This document shows positions 21,434 to 33,602 of a DNA stretch of 64,000 nt, one piece after another. The DNA is taken from assembly GCA_963969395.1 (NCBI GenBank), contig OZ017802.1, positions 4,032,501 to 4,096,500 of the forward strand, written 5' to 3'. Position numbers and translations under genes: made by a program. The notes beneath the pieces are model-generated. The model saw only the letters and a program-made list of their open reading frames with translations. It had not been told where the DNA came from and did not search any database. This DNA comes from Pseudoscleropodium purum. Lineage: Eukaryota > Streptophyta > Bryopsida > Hypnales > Brachytheciaceae. How positions within the stretch are numbered: the first letter of the stretch is position 1; the number at the start of each line of letters is the position of its first letter.

Positions 21434-22361
21434 TTAATCCCTAATGGACCATTGCCCTTTCAAGGAACAAATGGGATTTTGGGCAGGTACTTATGGGCTG
21501 AAATTATTTCCTAATTTTTTAAAAACTTTTTTTGAAGATAAAAAAATTGATTAGCTTTATATGAACATCATTAGTTTTTCAATTGGTGCCCGGAAACAAA
21601 AGTTATGCCCAAATAAGCTCAAAACAAGGGACAGAAGATAGCAAAAAAATTTTACAAATTTAAATTTTTAAATTTTTAAATTTTTTTCTTCATAGATTAT
21701 TTTTTTTGTACATAGAAAGCTTTAATTCATTCCACTTGGGTTTTTATGAGAAAGTTATGGATGATCTTGTTTTTTGGACAATTAGAGCATCTTCTTGAAA
21801 AAATAACTTGTAGGATTCATTTCTAAATGCAATTTTTACAATTTTTCTAAAAAAACAACTCTACATGGTTTATCTTGCTTACTAAAAAAATCTTGCTATT
21901 GGAATTAGTGCATTTGAATACCATTTTAGAGATATTAATAATTTAGACTTTCCTTCTATCTTATACCTATAGCTATTTAACAATTTTTTAAAGGATAAAA
22001 TTAAGTTTTTTTGAATTATTACTTTTTCCGCTAGACTCTTAATTCAATTCTACACCATAAAGATTTAAAGCTCAAAACTTTGTAGTGCAAAAAATTAAAG
22101 TTAAAAATATTCAAAGCCAAAAAATTTAGTCTAGCAATGTGCTAAAAAAACTTATTTTCTCTACTTTAAACACAAATATCTTGCAATCTATGCAGTCAAA
22201 AATTTTGAAATTTTTTACACACATTTTCATACTAGTTTGGTGTAAGATCCTATGATTAGATTGTTTTCAAAAAATATTTAAGTTTTTTTACTTTTTGCTA
22301 CAGAAAATAGCAGTTTTGAATGTTTTTAGCAAAAAAAACACTTTGGTCTTTTAGGGGTTAA
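21434..22361 (+). mobile_element. TTAA-flanked ~0.93-kb element, subfamily C, copy 3
   Basis: It starts TTAATCCCTAATGGACCATTGCCC and ends TTGGTCTTTTAGGGGTTAA. 928 bp. This is the best full-length subfamily C representative: left block with ACAAATGGGATTTTGGGCAGG, central CATTCCACTTGGGTTTTTATGAGAAAG, right block with ATATCTTGCAATCTATGCAG and CTAGTTTGGTGTAAGATCC. No ORF of any length. Confidence 0.85.
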
Positions 22362-25300
22362 AATTATGATATAAAATTTTAGAAGTGAATGTTGTAGGAA
22401 GTTATAGGAGGCTATGTGTGTAATCTAGATGAATCCAACATTTTTTGTATATGCACCAAAAAAAAGATGTTCACTACACTAAGATGTTCGTAATAATTAC
22501 TTCCTTACAAAGTTGTTTCATCCACAACACCAATAATAAATCCAATCTTACATGGCATTAAACTCTACTTTATTGCACCAACCCCCTTCTACTACTCACC
22601 ATTTAGGATATTCTTTTTTTTTTAAATTTCTATAAAATAATATAGCTTGACAACCACAAAAGACAATTGAGGAAAAAAATGTATTCATCTATTGATTGTA
22701 GTTACTTCAAATATTTTGATATGGAAGTATAAACTATGGTGACCACACCTAAAAATGGACCAAATAAGCTTTGTGGTATAACCAAAGTATTGTAGAAAAT
22801 GAATAACATTTTCTTCACATTGCTAAAGGACCATAAATCAAACTACAAGTTGTTCCATAATTTTTGGATGAATGTTAAATTAGTTACAAATTTTTAGAGA
22901 TTCAAGGTGTAGGATGCTAAAAGTGTTATGGAGGTGATGCCAAAATGAATTTAATGCACATGAAGAAATGATAGTAGAGAGAAGTTAAAGCAACACAAAA
23001 TGCACCCAAAATTGATCACTTGTAGAGTTGTCACCTCTTCAATTCTATAAATAGAGCTACACACTACTCAAGATTCATTTAACATTTGTCCTCGTTATGC
23101 ACATCATTTTGCAAATCCTCCTTGTTTATTTTTCCTTCAAAAATAGGGGTCAATATCGAGGAGAGGTCCATTTTGGGTGTAGTTACCTTAATTGTTGTAG
23201 ATTTAAATGGAGATATTATTGGCATAAAAAGTTTGTTTGCTCAAGTTTATAACCCTAAAAGTTTTCTATAAACTTGTACGCTAAAATTACCACATCAAAA
23301 GTTCACATTTGCAACAACACTTTGTTGCATGAAAAACGTTATATTTTCTTTGACTTTTCTAGAATTGGATTTAAAACTCAAAAGCGCTTCCAAATTTTGG
23401 TTGAAATTGTGTAAATAATATTACCATCAAAATGAATGAAAATGTAACAATGGATTGTGGTAATGTGTACTTAATATAATATATGTGTATAATTCATGGA
23501 TAGATAAAAGCAAAAGATTGAACAATTCATACCTCTTTAGTACATTGTATAACAATATACATGAAGGATAGACAATAATTAAAATAGTATATGTGTTATG
23601 ATACTTTTATGGGTAGAAGTCCCCATTCTCAAAAATGTATCGAAAACCAAATGATCTTAAAAATATATAGGTATAGGAAGTTCAAAATGCACAACTTGGA
23701 TATATGAATGCAAAAATGATTTGGGATACACCATGTATTTGAACTTCATAAATTCATAGTATATGTATACATCCTTAGAAAATTAACAATTTTAAAAATA
23801 AAATCATGATTTTTAATTGCCATTGTATTAAAAATAGTCTCATATGTTGATTTCACCTCAAGGAATGTGGAATTTCTAAAATTGTTTGTTACAAGTGCTT
23901 CTACTTTGGACCTACATCATATATTCTATATGCATCATTAAATGATGACTTCTTTTAATGGTACTATCTAATAGAGCGTAGACAATTTTCAAGAACCATT
24001 GTATTGTGTTGATGAGTCACTATAATTCAAGTCAAGGTACCCCTTTGTACATTTATGAGTATCAAAACATTGCTAGTAAAGTTATTTTCAACTTTTTGCA
24101 ATTCATTGATCCAAATACAACATTTTAGAATCTAATCAAATTCAATATTACTATATTAGTTTCCAAAAGGAACCAATAGAAGTTGAAGAGTTGTTTCAAG
24201 CAACTAATGAGTGGCAACATTTTGTACTTCAAGAATGTCCAACTAAGGGTAGTCTAATGTCAATAGTAAGTATTTGTATGACTTCAACTTTGAAAACTTG
24301 TAGTATATTCACACAAACTCTAAGAAATTTCAAACTAATTGCATTCACTTTTATTTTTATTTGCTAACATAATAATATGATAGTTTAATTGATTTGTGTT
24401 CAAAATTGCTCATTTGAAAAAAAAGATTTGTTTTAGTTGTTGATATTTTACTTAGGCATGGCAAGGTTTGAGGTATAAATGTGTAATTCACCTTATAGAA
24501 TAGAACTCAATTCATGGAATTATGAATTGTATTTATTTCTTAATCATGTAAGGATGTTGAGGCCAAAATGTCAACAGTGGATGATCGTAGAAATGAAGAA
24601 TGCACATATTGTCCAAATATGGAATCATTTCGGCAAAGTACCTTGCAAATATGTCTTGTCCTTTCAAAATTAACCCTTGAAGGATTGGTGCTTATGGAAA
24701 TCCTACATAGTAGTATTTTCTATCATTCATCAACCAAATTAGCACCATAGTATCCTTCAAAGTTTAAATGAGAATCACAAGATAATGAGTTCATAACTTC
24801 ATACCCTATCACCTCCCAAATGATGATGCTTTCAATACAACTCATGAAAACATCTAAAAACATCATTAATGCAACTTAGCAAAACTTATAGAATGGAAGA
24901 AGGATATTTTATAGTAGTCTCTTTTGCGGTATTGCTCAAGTTGGCTCTTCATATCTTTTTATTACTTGTAAAGTAGAAAGCCTATTGTAGACCACTTGGG
25001 CACTATTAGGGCTTTTTTTCATTTTTTATGAAGTACCAGAGTGGCAATATAAAATGTTATAGTGGTGTTCCAGATTTCAACATTTGTCCACAAATTGGAT
25101 AGAACAATCACATTTATACATATTACATATCCATAATTCTATTTTCATCCACAATCAGGCAATTTCATCCAAGATTTTTTTTGATTTGAAGTTTTATGCC
25201 AAAAAACTTGAAGATTTGTTACAACCAAATTATTTTTTTTGGTGCAATCTAGCACCAAAAAGCCAAAAAAAAAAGCCATGGTTACTATGTATAGTTTCTC

Positions 25301-26454
25301 TTATTAAATTTCACAATTTCTTTTTGCAAAAGAACAACAACTCAAGGAATATCTCACATGTATTTTGGTCAATCCATGTATTAAAAATGAAAGACATATT
25401 ATAGGTGGTCAAAGAAAAATTACATATTGTAGCTTCTATAACTAAGTAGAAAATAAAATTGAAAGAATGCCTAAACTTCTCTCAAATTATTAACCTAGTT
25501 TGCTTCCCAAAAAATATTACATATATATAATAAGATTGCCTAATTTATACAAATTCAACTCACTCCACACAATCTTGCATCTCTTTTTAGTCAACAATTG
25601 TGAACACATATTGTTGAGTTTTTATGCCTCTCCATTTTGACCATTCTAAAGTACAATCTCTTACAAACAAAATACTTCATGCTCCAAACCTTGACACTTC
25701 ACAAAACCTTAATACAATAGGTATACAGTTTAGGGTTTGAAGGTCAAAACAAGGGTTTACATAAATATAGACAATATAGATGAAATTAGTAGCAACCATC
25801 CAAAAACTATAAGTATAATTTTGATGATTACCTACTTATTTTAATTAAATTTAAAACAATAATAATAATTTAAATTACATTATTTTGGGGTCTACCTAAA
25901 TTTTTTTGCACTTCAATCAATTATTAGGCAGAAAGTTGTCTAAGTTGTTAGGAAGCTATAGTAGCTTCCTATTGTAAACCCTAGAAGGGTACTAGTTATT
26001 CTTGGCCTTTGGAGATGCTAATGTGTCTCTCATAATTTCCTACACAACTTCATAGAAAATCCAAAAGTGTCCCTTGAGATTATAGAATAATCAATGAACA
26101 TTTTGCCATGTCTGAAGGCTACATGGTGGTGTTGAATGAATCCATGAAATGGTAATTTTTCAACCTAATCCAACCCTTAAAGCCTCAAATCCAACCATTT
26201 GAGTCTCAATTCCAACCATTCTCCCCATTATTCCACATTGTGTGCAATTTCTACATTACGTTGCAAAAGAACAAAATTGAGTCTTTGACTAGGGATCCAA
26301 ATTTTGTTGAAACCTAAATTGGATTGGCTTGCCTTATTCATATTGACCTCTATAAAATACCTTCTAAAACCAAGTTAAGGTATTTTTTTGTATTTGATAA
26401 CATTTGTGATTGAATCTTATATATCTTATATTTTACACAAGGTTTCAAATTAGT
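22362..26454. other. Gene-poor AT-rich stretch
   Basis: About 4 kb with no supportable gene. Small frames (23086-23271, 24479-24673, 24568-24750, 25084-25404) lack family resemblance; the first starts at TTG. A CTATAAATAG box at about 23045 upstream of it is suggestive of a TATA box but nothing downstream supports a gene. No tandem repeats are evident. Confidence 0.4.
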
Positions 26455-27350
26455 CCATTAACCTCTGAAGAACTATAGAGACCATTTTGTTTTTCTTAGA
26501 ATTTAGGAAAGCTCTACAAAATTTATAGTTTGAAATTTTTGCATTATATTTTAAAAATGAATGCTAATCATCATAATCTACATGTGAAACTTTCTTTCAT
26601 GTCATTTTAATATATATTGCAAAAGTAATAAATTTTTTTTAAATTTTTTTCAAATAAGGTAGCTAAAAATATATTCTAAAAATTAGATTAGTTAATATTA
26701 CTTAATTGTATGGATTGATACCTACTCAAAAACATTTGAACCATTCAATTCCGAATAATGAGATGAAAGTTATAGAGATTTTAAATTTGCAGGACAATAT
26801 AGATAGAAAAAAGACTTAAAGTTGTTTTTGAATTCAATTTTAAAAAGAAAAAAGAAAAAAGAAGATGTATATTTTGTTTATTGGAACATTTTTAACCATG
26901 GAAATTTATAATTCTTAATTTCTTATATATAAAAAAATATTTGTATTTTTTTTTTTGCTTTCATCAAGTACCACCTTCCAATTTATAAAAAAATTTAAAG
27001 ATGCATATGAAGTTTTTCTAAGTTAATTATTTTATAGATATTCTCAACCCATCTTCCATCCCATTGGCTAAATTGCACAAGTTATGGACATATGTGTTTT
27101 TTCTTAAAATATTGAAAGATATAACTTCACTTTAGGGAAGGGCTAGAAAAAACTACTTTTTGAAGTTTAGACTTGCAATTGATGAATTTTTTATTCTAAG
27201 ATTTTTGAAGGATATTTTCAAGCAAGTTAAATTAACTATCCTATCATTATGTGTATCAAAGAATAAATATAAATGAAGATTTTATCCTTGCTTTGAACAT
27301 GAGTATTTTGAAGTAATTTTGGACCTCAAAATATTGTAGTTCCTAAAGGA
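26455..27350 (+). repeat. Degenerate TTAA-family copy (tentative)
   Basis: Starts near TTAACCTCTGAAGAACTATAG and ends near TTCCTAAAGGATTAA, about 0.9 kb apart. Inside, CATTCAATTCCGAATAATG followed by AGATGAAAGTTATAGAG corresponds to the central landmark of the family. The rest has drifted too far to align by eye. Confidence 0.35.
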
Positions 27351-28610
27351 TTAATTGTTTACCATGCACATATAGAGACTTAGTGTGATTAGGTCCCTTT
27401 AAATTAAACTCTCAGTGCAACTAAACTTGAGATGAGAGTGTATAGGCTTACAAAAAATTTCTTATGTTGTATTGTTTTAAGTCAACTCTTCATATCATTT
27501 CATTATAGTATTCTCCTAAAATGATGTTGATTGGTGACTTGTTCAAACTTTTGTTGTGTTGTTTTTATTGTGATTGATGACTTGCTCATAAACAAAAATA
27601 ATATGATTTAGGTAGAATATTTGAAAAAATTCCTTGTTTCCTAGTGAAATTGTTGAATTGCTACAAAATCAATTAAAATAGTATTTTTTAAATTTAGATT
27701 AGTGTAATTATTTAATTGAATAATATTTGACACAATTAGAAATAAAATATGGATGATATTGTAACCAATATTCCATATCATATTTTTTATATTACATTGT
27801 AGGCCAAGGTGGGCACTTATATGTACCTTGTTGGACTACATTTGATACTTGTACTTTTTTTTGGGATGTTCTTTCTACCATTGATGGCCCCATGTTTGAC
27901 TTTTACAATTAGCATCTAAAAAATTGAATAACATCCTATGACTACAATATTTGAAAAATTGTATTTAATTCTACACAAGTCCCAAAAATATGAATAAAAA
28001 AATGGCATTGGATGTGGCTTCCATTTTTTTTCTGCAAAAAATTGTGATGAATAAATCAACCAAAAATGAAGAGGTCAAAGGTTGATTAGCTCCTATTTAT
28101 ACTAGAGCCAAAGATGACAAGACAGATAATTTTGAAAAATCTTTGATTGGTTCAAATCAATATGTTTTTGGAAAATAGATAAGTTACACCGTAAAACAAA
28201 AGGTTATAGGTCTTTTAGAAAGTCCAATAATATGGAATGCACCTTTTTTCTTATGTAGTGTAAAAGTCCTCAAATTGATCCCCTAGAATTATAGTCAAAT
28301 CCACTTCAAGGCACCTCTAGGAAATTGCGGTGGTCCTTGTTGCAAAATGCTAGTTTTTTAATTTTTTAGTATTTAAAAAATATTAATATTAATATTTTTA
28401 TAAACTATTTTATGACCATTTCATAACTTCTTGAATGTTTACACCAATCCAAAGATTATGACTTCCAAAAGAGGACTTCTCAAATCTCAGTGGCAAACTA
28501 GGGGGCTTGGAGAAGGAGATTGACTTTTCAATTTTCTAGCCCCATTTTTCTAATGTCAATTGGGTTAGTGTAATCTAAACCTTAGATTAATTCTTTTGGG
28601 CCTTCTTACC
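27351..28610. other. AT-rich stretch, nothing recognised
   Basis: No gene, RNA gene or clear repeat. Confidence 0.4.
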
Positions 28611-29543
28611 TTAACCCCTAAAGTTCCATGACTCTATTTTCCCTTAAACCACTCAAAAACTGTCATTTCCAGTACAAGTACCAAATTTTTGGAAAAAAAC
28701 TTTTTTGACACATATAATTGTAGGATCTTATAGAACACTAATTTGAAAAGATGTAGAAAATTTTTCAGAACTTTCCACCATGTAAATTGCAAGATTTTAG
28801 CATTTGAATTGACAAAAAACCTTTTTTTAACCTTGCAAAAAACCATGCAATTGCACTTTACAAGCTCACTTTTCTATTAAAAAATGTTCAAAATGGTGGT
28901 GCTTCTTTGGATTTGGTTTTTTAAGCAAGTTTTTTTATATGTTTGAAAATTTTCAAGTCATTTGGAATTATACAACATATAGGAAAAAAATAGTAAGTAA
29001 AAAAAGATTGAGAATGATTTAAAATACTAAATTGTTCAAAATTTAACTATAAAATTGAAAAATGTCAATTCCAATGGTTGTAATTTTCTAATAAACAATG
29101 TACACCCTATGAGTTTATATTTTTCAAAAAATATTGAAAATTGAGTGAAATAAACAACTTCAAAGTTTATTTTAGAGTACAAAATCCATAACTGCCCGCA
29201 AACTAAAGTTCCTCATAATTTTTGACTCATTGATTGAAATGGAATGATTTAAATATTTTCACACATATATAAATATAGAAAATCAATTTCAAATTTTTAT
29301 TTTAAAAAAAAGTGAATTTTTCAGATCTGCCCGGACTGCTCGAGTTGAGAAACAAATAGCATATTGAGCCATAACTTTTGACTCCTATTTCCAAATGTCA
29401 TGAAATTTGTTGCATATGAAAGATATTCCTTGTCTACACCTTTAATTAAAATTTCAGCGTAAAATATGGAAATTTTTGGTCACAATGACTTGCCCAAAAA
29501 TTCTATACAACCCAAAAACATAGTCCGATCCTTTAGGGGTTAA
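28611..29543 (-). mobile_element. TTAA-flanked ~0.93-kb element, subfamily B, copy 4
   Basis: It starts TTAACCCCTAAAGTTCCATG and ends CCGATCCTTTAGGGGTTAA. 933 bp. Minus orientation relative to copy 2: the ATCTTGCAATCTACATGG module appears as its reverse complement at its left side (about 28780). An uninterrupted reference for the insertion site at 32246, since the corresponding segment here (AATTGAAAAATGTCAATTCC, about 29053) has no insert. Confidence 0.85.
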
Positions 29544-30098
29544 AAACTTATATTGAAGATGATCTCTTCCCCCAATCACCTAGCATTGAATCTCTATTAG
29601 TATTTAAGATATTTTTTGAGCTTCAATTCCCATATTGAACTATTTTTTCAAGTATCAAGTCTAGATTATTTATCTATTTTTTATTCCAAATCAATAATTT
29701 AATAGATTTTTCTACCAATCTTTTTTCCAATATATTTCCAATTGCAACCATTTTTTTTCTTCCAAATTCCTCTTCCACCAGCTAGCAATGACCTCTCCAT
29801 CTCTTCATTTCACTAAACCTTCATCTCTCCCACTCCTCAAAAATCTGCACAAATCTTTTAGCTTGTACTTGTTTCTCTTCATTGTCCAACCTTTGGCTTG
29901 GTTTAGTTGTTTTGTAATGTGAATTTTTTTTAATGCAATAGTTCTTCCATTTGTTAAAAAAAATCTACACAACTAAGACTAACAATATACTTGTAATTTA
30001 ACGGATGGGTGTTGAAGAAAGAAATGATAGGCCATCTTGAGTTGAAGAACTCCTAGAGTCTTGGCTTGAGTTGTTGGAGCAATAAGGTAGGAGGTTTC
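29544..30098. other. AT-rich spacer
   Basis: C/T-rich on the plus strand around 29700-29900, otherwise featureless. No gene was recognised. Confidence 0.4.
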
Positions 30099-30234
30099 AA
30101 AAGTGCACAGGTTCTAAAAGCATCCACCTCTTTAAATTTACAGTGCATGTACATGTTGCTTTTGGGTAGCCTTTAGACATGTACAAAAAGTGTACATTAT
30201 AGAGGTGGACGTTATTAGAGCCCGATGTCACTTC
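30099..30234. repeat. Imperfect inverted repeat (~60-bp arms), foldback-like
   Basis: The left half (GTGCACAGGTTCTAAAAGCATCCACCTCT..., from 30102) and the right half (...AGAGGTGGACGTTATTAGAGCCCGATGTCAC, to 30231) are imperfect reverse complements, with GTACATGT/ACATGTAC close to the centre. About 135 bp. Probably a small degenerate MITE. Confidence 0.5.
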
Positions 30235-30627
30235 ACCTTCAAAGTTTCATAACTAATTCCACAAAGCTCCAAAAAATATGAAACGACTTGGGTTGGATGC
30301 CAATTCTACTTGTCTTTGAAGGAAAATTCACTGAAAAATATTTGAAGAAATTTCACCTCCCCAAAATCAGTTCCAGCTCTTAAATAGTCGGTTTATGGAC
30401 CTCCTACCTTAACATAGAATTAGTCCGTCTCTCAAGGCCAGTGAAGCGCTGAAGCCACGGCATGCTGCAATGGAAGAGCGACTGATTTCAAACTAGAAAA
30501 AGCTTCGTAGTACCTGGCCCCCCGCCTCGTGCAGCGGAGGGAGGGAGGGAGGCTAATTTGAGGACAAGACCTGGATCACTTATGACGCCAGGCTCTCGCC
30601 AGCTTCCAGCCGAGCTGCCCCGACTAA
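30235..30627. other. Transition from AT-rich to GC-rich DNA
   Basis: No ORF of note. GC content rises from about 30430, with a GAGG-type purine run at 30535-30552 (GGAGGGAGGGAGGGAGG). It leads into the tandem array at 30628. Confidence 0.4.
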
Positions 30628-31530
30628 ATTCGGCGTTCGGAACTGCACCTCCGTCACGGATGGAATCGCATTCGGCACAGCTTCACTATTTTTAGGAAAG
30701 CTTGAGCCCTCGGGAATTGAAGCCACGCTGTTGGAGACAGACAGGGCTCACGAAACCACATCGCTTGCTTGGTAAAATTGGGAACACTTTGAATTCATAA
30801 TTGGGAATCGTACAACAGTTGGGGTCGATCGTCGCACCTTCTTCTCCCCCACTCTCAATCTTTAGACTTCAGAGAGAGTATTGAGGAGGCTAGGCGGCAC
30901 TCTTTTGGAATTCGGCATTCGGTACTGCACCTCCGTCGCGGATGGAATCGCATTCGACACGGCTTCGCTATTTTTAGGAAAGCTTGAGCCCTCAGCACAC
31001 TCATCACCGTTTCGAATTGAAGCCACGCAGACAGGGCTAACGAGACCACATCGCTTGCTTGGTAAAATTGGGAAAACTTTGAATTAATTCATAGTTGGAA
31101 TCGTACAACAGTAGAGCTGGATCGTCGCACCTTCTTCTCACCCATTCTCACTCTTCAGACTTCAGAGAGAATATTGAGGAGACTAGGCGGAACTCTTTTG
31201 AAACTCGGAATTCGGGACTGCACCTCCATCGCGGATGGAATCGCATTCGGCACGGCTTCACGGAACTGCACCTCGCGGACTTAATTGCTTCGGCACGGCT
31301 TCACTATTTTTAGGAAAGCACACTCATCACCGTCGTCTCGAATTGAAGCCACGCTGTTCCCGGTATTTCCTCGGGACAGACAGACAGGGCTCACGAGACC
31401 ACATCGCAGGCTTGGAAAAATGGGGAAAACTTCGAATTCCGATAGTTGGAATCGTACAACAGTAGGGGTCTGGATCCTCACACCTTCTTCTCCCATTCTC
31501 CATCTTGAGAGAGAATGAGGAGGTGGCACT
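30628..31530. repeat. GC-rich tandem array, three ~280-300-bp units
   Basis: Units begin AATTCGG..TTCGG.ACTGCACCTCC at about 30628, 30909 and 31208. Shared landmarks per unit: CGCGGATGGAATCGCATTCG, CTATTTTTAGGAAAGC, GAATTGAAGCCACGC, ACAGGGCT.ACGAGACCACATCGC, GGAATCGTACAACAGTA and CACCTTCTTCTC. The third unit carries an internal insertion repeating CGGCACGGCTTCAC. Unit spacing is about 281 and 299. Frames inside are short and not consistently open across units, so I do not call genes. It is much richer in GC than the neighbourhood and looks like amplified promoter/5'-exon DNA or a satellite seed. Confidence 0.8.
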
Positions 31531-31796
31531 CTCTCCTTGAATTGTGGAGGGTCCATTCTTAGCAGATTGAAAAGTTGTTTTTTCTCCATTGCATGTGGAA
31601 GTGAAGAATTGGCATGAAGATTGAGAAGCCTACGTGGAGGAAATTAACAAGCCATGTCTATTCTCTATCTTCTCATGGTAAAAAGGAGAGTCATTCCTTT
31701 GAGGAAAAAGGCTCCTATTGGCTCCTCTTTTCACTCCACACCTTCTCATTCTTCATAGAAATTTCATTCCTAGAGAAGGTGTGACAACCCCTATTT
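31531..31796. other. Spacer between GC-rich array and TTAA-family nest
   Basis: CT/GA-mixed sequence with no recognised feature. Confidence 0.4.
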
Positions 31797-33602
31797 TTAA
31801 CTCCTGAAAGTTTTTTGATTATGTTTTCACCAAAAAGGTTCTAAAACTGCCATTTCTATATAAGTACCAAATTTTAGGAAAAAAAAACATTCATGGTCAT
31901 ATGTAACTATAGGATCTTGTCATACTCTAGTTTGAGAAGATGTGGAAAAAATTTCAGAAATTTAGACTATGTAGATTGCAAGATATTAGTATTTGAATTG
32001 ACAAAATGCATTTTTTTGGCCTTGCAGAAACCCACGTAGTTGCATTTTACAAGGTCACATTTGTATGACAAAATGTCCAAAATGGTAGTTACTCTTTGGA
32101 TTAATTCTTCAAGGCAAGTTGGCTACATCTTCAAAAAAATTCAAATCATTTGGAATTATACAATATATAGAAGAAGAAAAATAATAAGTAGAAAATTATT
32201 CAAAATACTAAATTATTTAGAATTTAAATATGGAATTGAAAAATGTTAACCCCTAAATGACCAAATTGTGTTTTTTGACAATAGAGCAATTTTGGATAGC
32301 TCACAATGAATTGAATTTTATTTTTCTTTGAAATTTTCACACAACATATGCCCAAGGAATAGCTTTAAGGTCCAAAAAATTAAAAGTTACATGATATAAA
32401 AGTTATTGTATAATATGTAATTTTCAATGCTCGGTGGGTAGTCCAATTTTTTTTTAAAGAAACACTTTTAAAAAAAAAAAAAAAATTTGAAATTGATTTT
32501 CACTCTCTCTTTCTCTCTATATATACATGTGTGTGGAAAACTTTGAATCATTCCATTTTTATTTATGAGATGAAAGTTATCAAGTGTTCTAATTTGCGGC
32601 AATTATGGATTCCCTACTCTAAAATAAACTTTGGGGTCCCTTATTTAACTCAATTTTTAATGTTTTTTGAAAAAATTAAAAGTATAGGAAGTAGATTGTT
32701 TATTAATACATTACAATTGTTGGGATTAGAAATTTTCAATTCCATAATTAAATTTTTAACAATTTAGTGTTTTGAATCATTCTCTACTTCTTTTGACTTA
32801 CTATTTTTTTTTCTATATGTTGTGCAATTTCAAACGATCTCAAAATTTTCAAGCATGTAGACAACTTGCTTGGAAGAAAGAATTCAAAGAGTAACCACCA
32901 TTTTGGATAGTTCTTCATACAAATGTGACCTTGTGAAGTGCACTTGCTTGATTTTTCATAAGGCCAAATAAGGATTTATGTTAATTCAAACACTAATATC
33001 TTGCAATCTACAAGATGAAAATTTTTGAAATTTTTTCCACATCTTTTCAAACAAGCTTACTACAAGATCCTATAGTTGGATGTATCTAAAAATGTTTTTC
33101 TTCTAAAATTTGGTACTTCTATTAGAAATGGCAATTTTGGAGTGGTTTTGGTAAAAACATAGTCCAAAACATTTAGGGGTTAATCTCAATTGCTATAATG
33201 TTGTAATAAACAATCTACACCCAAGGTTTTTATTTTTTTTTCAAAAACACTGAAAATTGAATTAAATGAAGGACTTCAAAGTTTGTTTTAGTGTAGAGAT
33301 TCCATAATTGCCCACAAATTAAAACTCATCATAATTTTCATCTCATTAATTAAAATGGAATGATTAAGAACTTTCTATGTATACATAAATCTAGAAAACT
33401 AATTTCAAACTTTTATTTCTTAAAAAGTGACTTTTAAAGAAATTTTTGGATTGTCCATAGAGCAATGAAAATAACATATCATACTTTAACTTATTAACCA
33501 TATAGTCAAAAGTTATAAAAATTGTTGTGCTTTAAAGCTACTCCTTGGACATATGTTGAGTGAAAATTTTAATGAAAAAAAAATTAGTGCTTTAGAAGTT
33601 AA
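31797..33602 (-). mobile_element. TTAA-flanked element, subfamily B, copy 5, split by a nested copy
   Basis: The outer element starts TTAACTCCTGAAAG (31797) and ends AGTGCTTTAGAAGTTAA (33602), in minus orientation. It is interrupted from 32246 to 33183 by another copy. Without the insert it would be about 872 bp. The two halves join exactly at one TTAA when aligned to the uninterrupted copy at 28611 and to the reverse complement of the copy at 19841: eight bases to the left and 17 to the right keep the same spacing. Confidence 0.8.
32246..33183 (+). mobile_element. TTAA-flanked ~0.94-kb element, subfamily B, copy 6, nested in copy 5
   Basis: It starts TTAACCCCTAAATGACC and ends AACATTTAGGGGTTAA. 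938 bp including both TTAA. Plus orientation, opposite to its host copy. Internal features match copy 2 (19841) closely. A CTCTCT/ATATAT run occurs near 32502-32526. Frames within (32531-32767) have no known motif. Confidence 0.88.

Noticed and set aside
23041..23271. TATA-box plus 61-codon frame as a small gene
   Set aside because: The frame starts with TTG, not ATG, and has no recognised features; the CTATAAATAG box alone is weak in AT-rich DNA.
30855..31589. Frames in the GC-rich tandem array as small genes
   Set aside because: Frames are not consistently maintained from unit to unit and none resembles a known protein.
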